Origin: Calonectria ilicicola
Lineage: Eukaryota > Ascomycota > Sordariomycetes > Hypocreales > Nectriaceae
DNA: 64,000 nt
Direction: 5' to 3'
Assembly: GCA_020809705.1 (NCBI GenBank)
Contig: CP085835.1
Location: forward strand, 2,170,001-2,234,000
The notes under the pieces were generated by a model, which did no database searches, was not told the origin of the DNA, and saw nothing but the letters and a program-made list of their open reading frames with translations. Positions 55,841 through 64,000 of the stretch are shown here, piece by piece (within the stretch, counting starts at the first letter, position 1; each line of letters begins with the position of its first letter). A program made the translations under genes and the position numbers.

Positions 55841-57642
55841 CATTCAGTATAATTTATAATAATGTACAAATTTGAAGACGAATCAGTGACTAGAGTTCCT
55901 TTCATTTTTTACCTTTATCCATTTGCTCCAATTAGTTATTTGTTAATTCCTTTTTTACTGGACCTTGCCCCGTGCTGATACATATGTCCCGAGACGTCAT
56001 TGTGATTGACAGGTGTGGGGGGCGTTTCGAGGGTTCGGCTGTCCACCCTCGCCAAGGGCTGAACGGAAGCCCGGATGACACAAGCCGGGTGCAGAAAGAC
56101 GCCAAGACTTCTAATTTAACAAAAAGAGCGTGGGGTCACTTCCCAACTGCCGTGGGCTAGACGTCATGGCCGAGGCCGGGAGTGGAAGGCGGATGCGCAA
56201 GGCGAGTGTTCCGTGGGGGAATTGCTTTTTTTTTTGCTCTGCCCTACGCAAAGTAGCAACCCCCACTCACACACAATATTCTGTTCGCCTTGCTTCTTTT
56301 CCTCGCCCTCTCTCTCTCTACCCTATCTCGGCTTCGCTTTTGGCCTATTCTAGTACGTAACTAGATGGAGCCGCTACTGTCGTCATTTCCTTTAGGTTCG
56401 CTCTAGGCCAATGGCGAACGACAGATATTCGCTGAGCTGGGTTGGCCGGCCCGGTTCGCCGCTGCTTGCCACGGCGCGGCAATTCATCGGCTCCCGTGTG
56501 TGCATGTGTGCGTGTGTGTGCATGTGCCACACGACGAAACGAACAGCAATTACACTGTTGAGCCCAATACGGAGAAATGCCCGGAGGAAAAAAATGTGAG
56601 AGTTGACGGGTGATGACACAAGGAGGGGGCACTAATGTATTGTGCTGCAATTATGTGTGCATGTAGTTACTCTCTTGCACGCACGCACTCACACCCACAT
56701 CACACAGACACAAATACTACCGGGATTTATTTCCGAGTCTTATGAGTCAATGTACCTGACGAAGAAGACGGCCGACGACCCATCATCAACAACAACACCA
56801 ACAACACAATCCCAACTAACTATCCGCAGTTTTCCCCCTAGCCTGCATTTTTTTTCAACAAAAAAGAGTTTCACCGTCTTCTCAATTCACCTTACCCGCA
56901 AATCACACGCGTTCCCCAAAGCTTTGGGCCCCGCTCTGTCCCGGCGGCGTGGGAAGCCCTTCTGCCAATTTCGCACGGGAACTCTCAAGGGAACCCTGCC
57001 GTGACCTCAACGGCCGCTCAAACACGTCTGCGACCGGCTGCCGCCCGTGACCCGCGGCCAGCTATGACTTCATTCTCCACGTGGAGGTGCTCCGGGTCGC
57101 TGCCGGCTAGCCTTCCCCGCACCAATCGGAACGAGCCCCGCCGCTGTCATCTCGTCCAGGGACCCAGCGAAGCCTTCAAGAAGCTGAATTAGCCTTTCCC
57201 TTTACACCGCTCTTCCTCAGGGCTCCTCCCGAATTGGGCTTCCTTTGCCCGCGAATTGCCCAACTACGGGGGTTTCACCCGGCCTGACATGGGAATATCG
57301 CCCTCTGCTGTGTAGGTGACCTCCACATGCAGTGATCGTGACCAGAAGGAATTTCAGATATCACGTTCTAGAATGAGGCCCGCCAATAGTCAACGCAACA
57401 TGATGCGACTAAGCCCTCCCCTAGCGGAGTGCGCCGCCCATTTCCCGCCGCGGATCAAGTCTGACTTATAAGCCTGCCAATAGTAATCTGCCATGGCCCC
57501 CAATCCTCGTATTGTCCCGTGGGACATGATAATATCCCCCCTCTGCCGCCCTCATTGTCCTGTCATCTGATTGTCCATCTATCCGAATTACCCATGGATA
57601 TGCGGGAGAAACCACGGTGCTATTGCTATGATTGTGGTCAAA
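55724..57642. other. Intergenic, about 1.9 kb
   Basis: Low-complexity rich: GA, CT and GT/CA runs (55815, 56309, 56497-56523, 56680-56710). No coding signal could be supported. Confidence 0.55.
55815..55840 (+). repeat. (GA)n microsatellite, about 13 units
   Basis: Pure dinucleotide run in the 3' flank of the plus-strand BTB gene. Confidence 0.95.
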
Positions 57643-59611
57643 ATGCATGGCCTCAGCAAACTGCCAAGACATGTCTTGGAAACGATCTTCAGCCAGGTGC
57701 GTCCTGAAGGCCATGTCGTTGTCCTAGTTGCGTCTCGCTAATTGCATAAATCAAGCTAGCCAAAACCGATCTCGAATCGCTGTCTCGAACCTCGAGCTTC
57801 CTATACAAAGCTACAAAGAATGCCCTGCGACGTTCGATTACCATCAACACCAGAAGCGAATATGATCTGTCTCATACAGACCAGACAAACTTTCTGGAAC
57901 CGCCGCTGCAGTACACATCCCATCTAGAGTTTGGCTCTCAAATTAGATACGTTACATCGAGACGGTGTGTCCACGAGGGCACACCCCCGGAGGCGTGGCA
58001 CCCCCAGCGTGCAAGGTCCGGAGGAACTATAAATGGCCACATGGATGATAGCATGGGATTTATTACTCTCAAAGACCAAGCGCATGCATTGTTTGAGCGG
58101 CTTCGGATGGGCCAGTTGAGAAGCTTCAGGTACTCAAATCTGTCAACAGCATATGTGCAAACCCTGGCACTAACATTGCACATAGCTGGAACATGGGATG
58201 CTGTGTTCCCGTAGAGATTCTCGGATCGCACGGCAGTCTTCCTATGCATCAGAACTCCCTCGAGTCCCTGACACTAGTCACTGACTGTTCCTGTCAGTTT
58301 TCCTCCCACCCGGATTGCAAGTTGGACCTGTCCTCGTTTCACCAACTTCGAAGGTTGAGCTGGACAGGTCCTACCACTCAACATCTGGATGCGCTCTGGG
58401 CTGTGATACAAAACAATTCCCGCCACCTGCAAGAGCTCGAGCTGCACTTTTGCAACTCACCACACAAAAAATATACGTTAAACCAAAAGGAATATGGGCC
58501 ACCCAAGGCCAACCCTTTTGAAAGTCTGATGATGCTGTTGAATCGCCATGTCAGTCCCCCAATGTTTCAAAATTTGCGAGTCCTCTCCTTATCAGAGGCA
58601 CTCCTTTCGGCTCAAACTGTAAGCCAATTGAACCTTGCCGCACTAGAGTCCCTTGTGCTCCGCAAGTGTCGTGGCTGGGATCAGTTCTTGGACCACATCG
58701 CTTGGATGAGGCTTCCTTTCCGGCTTAGGAACCTGGAGATTCAGGATGCAGAACATATCTCGGATGGTATGGGGGAGTACACAATAACCAAGTTTCTCAA
58801 TGCCTTCATGGGGCTTGAAAGCCTCTATCTCAGCCTTCCAGGTCCTGTGTCTACACTTGATATCTGGCGGAGTGCCCTCGGTCATAGAGCTACACTAAAG
58901 CGATTAGTCCAGCATGAAAGGACTATGAAAATAAGTGAACGAACGCGGCATCGTCCTAAAGAGGTTGACTTGTCCAACCTCGGCATTGTGAGTAGTGATA
59001 TGAGGATGTTACAAGTTGACCTCTCCAAGAACCCCCTTATGGGGTTTGATCTTGAATGCATAGGCATATCATGTCGACCAGAACTAGTGGTATGATACCC
59101 ACTCACCACTACCCCTGCGCACCTTACTGACCAACCACCTCAACAGAAACCTATCCTAGAACCATTTCGCCACAAGGTTTCGTTGAAAATGCTACACATT
59201 AGGCAATCTTCTTCTGATACTCACTACAATGCCTCCTGGGCTGTGAAACAGGATGGCTCGGGTTTTCAAAACCCCAGTGTCGGCGGCGACCAAAGGACTA
59301 AGACTGCCGTTCAGCACAACCCTTCTCATCTACGCGATGAGTTTCTTCAATTTGTCAACTGGATATTCGGAACTGATGGAGTGGCGTCACTTCAAATCAT
59401 TGCTTACGGAGATTTTACATTTGGCGCTGGACATGGAAAGCACAATTTCTTTTTGCGAAGAAATCCTTACGGTCGAGGAGACTATCTGATGTTGGTGGAG
59501 AATGATGCCGGTTTTCGCGAAATTTGGGATACTCATCGTGGATTTTTGGAGTCAGGTCCTTCGGAGCCGTATTTGAGATGCAAGTCGAGTAAGATACCTT
59601 GGGTTAGTTAA
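57643..59611 (+). CDS. F-box protein (fungal LRR-like type)
   Basis: Four exons, 598 residues. Introns: 57697-57755, 58130-58185 and 59090-59146. The first exon is only 54 nt. Joining it to the second gives the F-box: LSKLPRHVLETIFSQLAKTD, then LESLSRTSSFLYKATKNAL. An in-frame ATG at 57628 is an alternative start. The middle has irregular leucine-rich strands (LRRLSWTGPTTQHLDALWAV, LRVLSLSEALLSAQ, LRNLEIQDAEHI, LESLYLSLPGP). The final exon (LLDEFLQFVNWIFGTDG-like region, YGDFTFGAGHGKHNFFL) resembles the C-terminus of fungal F-box proteins. F-box proteins are the substrate-recognition subunit of SCF ubiquitin ligases; the target is unknown. Confidence 0.85.
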
Positions 59612-60245
59612 TGCGTGTCAATTTGTGCGCGGCGTTGTCACATTTGCAAAGTACAATGCTGCAATTCCTTGCTGCCGTTTCTATTTCTGTAGTTGGTTAT
59701 TATCCTACCCCCGTCGTGTTGTGTTTGTTCCCAAATTTCCACTCTTCCTCAAAGGTCTCTTCTTCGAGTCCTCATACGGCGCAGCGAGGGCCATGGGGTG
59801 TGGGTCAAGTGGCCTAGTATGCGGCGGCGAATATCACACTCACCATAGGACAAAAATATAATTGAATTGACCAAGTAATTATAAAATAGAAATATTTGGT
59901 TTATTTAGCTAGCCATGGCTTCCCAGACGGGGAAATGCTGGTCATATCCTCTTCAGTTTCTGAGGTGCCGTCCGACGCGTGTTGGTGTTTTTTTTTTCTT
60001 TTTGCACTTTCGACGGGATCTAGCCAGTCACCACTCGGCCTCAAATCTGACAACTAAAAAATGCATGGATGCCTGATTTACCCCTCCCCGTTCAAAACCC
60101 ACCTTGGTTATAAATTTACCTCAAGTGTCCAAGCAAATTCTCCTGAGTCAATACAGGAAGCACTTGGTTTGATTCAACTAAACGCGCCACCAGTGATTAC
60201 AAAGGCTCAAAATACTTCGTTTATCCCATTTTGTTTTACCTCATT
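59612..60245. other. Intergenic, promoter of the PNP-domain gene
   Basis: About 0.6 kb; contains a T9/CT run near 59990. Nothing else recognised. Confidence 0.5.
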
Positions 60246-61571
60246 ATGTCTGTAGCTCGACCAGCAAACTGGGATGGCTTCGAAATTGCGATAATATGCG
60301 CACTGCCGCTCGAATTCAACGCCGTTTACCTGACCTTCGACGAGTTCTGGGATGAGAATGGGGATCAGTATAATAAAGCAGAAGGGGACCTAAATACTTA
60401 CACGACGGGTCGAATAGGGAAGTACAATGTCGTACTTGTTCTGTTGGCCGGAATGGGCAAGGTAAATGCAGCCACTGCTGCGGCCGGTGTAAGCTCTAGC
60501 TATAGGAGCTTGCGACTGGCTCTTCTTGTCGGTGTGAGCGGTGGTGTACCCTTCTATGGCGATACCCCCGACGTCCTTGCGAAACGACGAAGCCGATATT
60601 CCGTGGGACCGACACATACCGATGCTGATGATGTTGGGGAGATCTTATTGGGCGATGTGATTATAAGCGATAGCGTTGTGCAGTATGACTTTGGCCGAAA
60701 GTATTCAGACAAGTTTACCCGCAAGAATACTGCCCAAGACAATTTGGGACGACCGAATAGAGATATTCGCACCTTCCTCAACAGATTTAAAACTGACTCT
60801 GGGATTGATCAAATTGTGGACCGAACCGCTCAAATCTTGCAGGAAATACAAAACAAAACAGCGAAGACCAAACGACGAGGCAAATACAATTATCCAGGAA
60901 CTGCGCATGATAGACTTTACGGGTCAGCCTACCGCCATAAGCACCACAATGAGTCTCAATGTATCTGCCGCAACTGCCTTAGCGACTCTGACCCTGTTTG
61001 TGATGCAGCGCTGAAACTATCATGCGCTGAACTAGCCTGTGGTGACGATCATCTTGTTGTGAGAATCGAGCTGCACAGAAGACGCGAATTGGAGCCTGAT
61101 GATCGCGGTAAGGCCCAGCAGCCGAGTGTGCATATTGGTGCTGTTGCCTCGGGGGATATGGTATTAAAGTCAGCAGCTGACCGGGACAAAATTGCCGATG
61201 AAGCAAGTGTCATTGCCTTTGAGATGGAGGGCGCTGGCATCTGGGATGAAGTACCTTGCATCGTGGTCAAAGGTGTATGCGACTATGCAGACAGTCACAA
61301 GCAAAAGAACTGGCAAGAATTTGCGGCAGCAACAGCGGCTTCCGCATCCAAGGCAGTTCTCGAACGTTACATCCAGACAGACAAAGTGGCAAATACACCC
61401 GCAAATATTAGTGTGCACACATTGCTTTGCTGAACTAGTCACATTCGCTAACTATTTGCGCAGACAACGAACCCAACCGCGTTCTACGGTCCCATAACAA
61501 GTAGCTTCGTATTTCCCGGAGCCCAGACGACAGCAGGAACAATAAACTATAACCTAGAAGCAAAAAGATGA
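60246..61571 (+). CDS. PNP/MTAN-type nucleoside phosphorylase domain protein, candidate NLR effector
   Basis: Two exons, 424 residues. The ATG is at 60246 (MSVARPANWDGFEIAIICAL) and the intron is 61413-61463 (51 nt, GTGCAC...CGCAG, CTAAC branch, phase 0). The PNP_UDP domain covers residues 8-375: ALPLEFNAVYLTFDEFWDE, VLVLLAGMGKVNAA, LRLALLVGVSGGVPF, ILLGDVIISDSVVQYDFGRK, FEMEGAGIWDEVP and VVKGVCDYADSHKQKNWQEF. The Glu of FEMEG and Asp of CDYAD are the usual active-site residues. Such domains in fungal NLRs are predicted to cut nucleosides or nucleotides. The last exon adds STTNPT and then a 25-residue motif (396-420) shared with the next gene. In many fungi this domain is fused to NB-ARC and TPRs; here it stops before them at TGA. 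Confidence 0.95.
61482..61556 (+). other. Shared motif, copy at the PNP protein C-terminus
   Basis: Codes for 25 residues opening FYGPITSSFVFPGAQ and closing TINYNL. It matches the receptor's N-terminal copy at 14 of 25 positions without gaps: F, GPI, S, FP, A, A, TI and YNL are kept. Confidence 0.9.
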
Positions 61572-61936
61572 GCCGATGAGCGAGGAGCTATTGTCTTTGG
61601 AGAACGCTGATTGGTGTTGGCTTGCGCGACAGATTTAATTGAGGCACATATCTCGCCGTGGAAGACAGATGAATAAGACAGAGTGAATTGATAAAGTGAA
61701 TGATGAAGCCACTGCTAGTGTCGCGAGCGAACCAGTCGCAAGCCATTGCTGAAAATGCGGACCATTATTTGAGCGGGTTGCCTTAAATCTGTCAGCCGTA
61801 AGCCTCCTGCAAGCCAGGCCTCACGTGCACCAGTCTTGATTTGATAACCCGACTGCACAGCCTAACTGACATTAAATCTCTCAACTTGCTACCTATACGA
61901 TGCAAAAATTGGAATACCCACTTCTGAGACTTCGAA
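61572..61936. other. Spacer between the PNP gene and the NB-ARC gene
   Basis: 365 nt with no coding continuity in either frame. A second ATG at 61900 opens a different, short frame and could act as an upstream ORF of the receptor gene. Confidence 0.55.
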
Positions 61937-64000
61937 ATGAGTGGCAATACATTTCAAGGGCCGATAAGTCATTCCTATCTGTTTCCCGAAGCCAACATCA
62001 GGGCAGAAACAATCACCTACAACCTGGGTGGGACGTCTGGTACCTCACAACCGGTTCAGCCATTTTCCTCTGTCCCTTTCCCGCAAGACAAACAATTTGT
62101 CGAACGTCCTGAAATTACTCAATGGCTAGTTGACATCGATGCTCCAGGGAGACGCATGGCACTGGTCGGCCTGGGCGGAGTAGGGTTGGTATCTCAATCC
62201 ATCCCTACATTTATGTTACTAACGGCAACAGAAAGTCACAAATCGCGATCCACTATGCGCACGAAGTCCGACGTAAGTCCCCAGAGACCTTTGTTTTCTG
62301 GGTCCACGCGAGCTCCGTGGCCCGCTTCGAAGAGGGTTATAGAAATATCGCCGAAAGGCTTCAACTACCAGGCCTGAATGACCCTAAAACCGACATCCTT
62401 CGACTTGTTTATAACTGGCTATGTGAAGAGCGGTCGGGACCATGGTTCATGGTTGTAGACAATGCCGACATCATCGATGTCTTCTACTCGAAGCATTCTC
62501 CAGACGCCCCACAAACCGAACAGCCCCTCTCATCGTACTTGCCAAAAGTCGGCCGAGGGTCCATATTAGTTACGTCTCGCAACATGGGTGTTGCAGAAAA
62601 GTTGGTCGGCCAAGATGGAATATGCAATGTCCCAATCATGTCAGAGAATTATGCCTTGCAACTTCTTCGCAATAACCTCGGGTATGGCGATGACAGCGAT
62701 ACAGCAATGAAAGTGCTCATTCGTGAGCTAGACTATGTTCCACTTGCCATAAACCAGGCCGCTGCATATATCAAGCGAAGAAGGCCCCGAATGTCGGTAT
62801 CGACCTATTTGCAGAGATTTCGAAAGAGTACTAAAAGCAAAGAGAACCTTCTGAATATGGATGCAGGTGATCTTCGAAGAGACGATTCCGCTTCTCACTC
62901 AGTTGTTACTACATGGCAAATTACACTTGAGCAAGTTCGTCACGAAAGGAATTCAGCTGCTAACTTACTCTCGCTTATGTGTTTATTCAATGCCCAAAGC
63001 ATTCCGGAGTTCATACTCATGGCTTATGTGCTCGGTTCAAGTGACAATGATAATAGTGAGGATCTCAGAAATGACTTCATAGAAGATATTGAGCTCTTAC
63101 GCGGCTACTCTTTAATCCACATCGCCTCTGAGGAAAAAACATTTAAGATGCATGCATTAGTCCAATTTTGCACGGAATTATGGCTTTCATCATCTAACCA
63201 ACTCCAATATTGGAAAAGCACATTTCTCTGGGTCCTATTAACCCTGTATTCAGCAGGAACGGATAAAGGTCCTAAGGATCTCGAGAAATTGGAACCTCAT
63301 ATTGATGGGATTATAGAAGAAAGGCCACAAAATACTGATGACATAATTAGATGGGGCCAGCTTTTATCAGAAATAAGTGGTTATTGGCGAAATAAAGGGA
63401 GGTTCCATGCAGCAGAACAGCTGGCACGACGAGCTTTAACGGAGATGGAACGAGTGCTAGGAGTGAGAGCAGAGAACCCATATATACTCTTCAGCGCCCG
63501 GGTTCTTGCATCGATACTCCTTGATAATACCAAATTCAAAGAGTCAGAACAACTAATACTTAATAATATTTACATAAGCAAGAAGCTATACGGGGGGGAA
63601 GATCGTGAGACCTTAGGATGTTATACTGAACTTGGGCGTTGTATGCATTACCAAACCAAATTCAAGGAGGCAGAGAAGATTCTTCGACAAAACCTCCATA
63701 TTCAACAGCAAAAACTAGGGTGCCACGACAGTAATACTTTGGAGACTACTGAATATCTTGCGTTGACACTAAAAGAGCTAGGAGAATGCGCAGAGGCAGA
63801 GAATCTTCTCCGACGGGCTCTTGATATAAGAACCCGACATTTGAAAGAAAGCGATCTTGATAAAAGCAAGACACTTTTTAATTTGGGAGGTGTACTACTA
63901 CGACAACGAAAGTATAGTGAGGCAGAGCAGATCTGCCGGGAAAATATTCGCTTACAAAACAGGCACTTTGGGAAAGAGAATCCCCATACTCTTGAGGCTA
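61937..64000 (+). CDS. NB-ARC/TPR receptor (NLR-type), partial, runs off the right edge
   Basis: At least 672 residues are visible. The ATG at 61937 gives MSGNTFQGPISHSYLFPEAN. Intron 62185-62231 (47 nt) splits the P-loop. After removal, MALVGLGGVGKS forms Walker A at residues 74-85. WFMVVDNADI is Walker B, GSILVTSRNMG a sensor-like block, and LDYVPLAINQAAAYI the GLPL-like motif. A winged-helix-like region (KMHALVQFCTELW) follows. From about residue 465, degenerate TPRs of 42 residues continue to the window end: AAEQLARRALTEMERVLG, EAEKILRQNLHIQQQKLG, EAENLLRRALDIRTRHL, EAEQICRENIRLQNRHFG. The protein should oligomerise on ligand binding by the repeats. The N-terminus carries no enzyme domain, only the shared motif, so signalling must pass through a partner. 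Confidence 0.95.
61952..62026 (+). other. Shared motif, copy at the receptor N-terminus
   Basis: Codes for 25 residues opening FQGPISHSYLFPEAN and closing TITYNL, directly before a Gly/Ser/Thr/Pro linker and the NB-ARC domain. Confidence 0.9.

Overview
The window is nuclear DNA of a filamentous ascomycete, most likely a sordariomycete and probably in the Hypocreales. The genes carry many short introns (47-76 nt) with GT/AG ends and CTGAC or CTAAC branch sites. The families are typical of Pezizomycotina: DUF3176, fungal rhodopsin-domain, Zn2Cys6 regulators, DHA1 and Dal5-type transporters, PNP and NB-ARC/TPR immune-type proteins. One intron-containing nuclear tRNA-Ile is present. No prokaryotic operon, CRISPR array, virus or intact transposon was seen. 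Gene models below were rebuilt by hand from splice sites and reading phase.

Layout. 0-9.2 kb (all minus): partial DUF3176 membrane protein, rhodopsin-domain membrane protein, methionine aminopeptidase 2 and secreted gamma-glutamyltranspeptidase. 10.8-13.5 kb: two unrecognised ORFs in the same frame, split by one TAG. 14-18.5 kb: CocE/S15-type hydrolase, SnoaL-like protein and kinase-like protein. 19.3-27.3 kb: bZIP-type regulator, DHA1 multidrug transporter, isocitrate lyase/PEP mutase-family enzyme and cytochrome P450. 27.5-32.6 kb: small cysteine-rich secreted protein, long RNA-type hairpin, GH114 protein and secreted DUF8021-like protein. 34.1-41 kb: Zn2Cys6 regulator, trans-3-hydroxyproline dehydratase and Dal5-type transporter, which look like a small catabolic cluster. 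41.7-43.8 kb: two related proteins with phenylalanine-rich repeats on either side of tRNA-Ile. 43.7-48.4 kb is gene-poor. 48.4-52.4 kb: a second Zn2Cys6 regulator and a GPI-anchored surface protein. 52.7-55.7 kb: a head-to-head pair of BTB genes, one with an in-frame stop. 57.6-59.6 kb: an F-box protein. 60.2-64 kb: a PNP-domain gene followed by an NB-ARC/TPR receptor gene that runs off the right edge.

The most interesting system is this last pair. The PNP protein ends in a 25-residue motif and the receptor begins with a copy of the same motif (14 of 25 identical, no gaps). In other fungi PNP, NB-ARC and TPR are often one polypeptide. Here they are two genes, and the shared motif sits where a receptor and its separate effector could interact, as in amyloid-signalling NLR/effector pairs such as NWD2/HET-S. 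The second notable item is the pair of small proteins with 13-14-residue Phe-rich repeats, which I could not assign to a known family.
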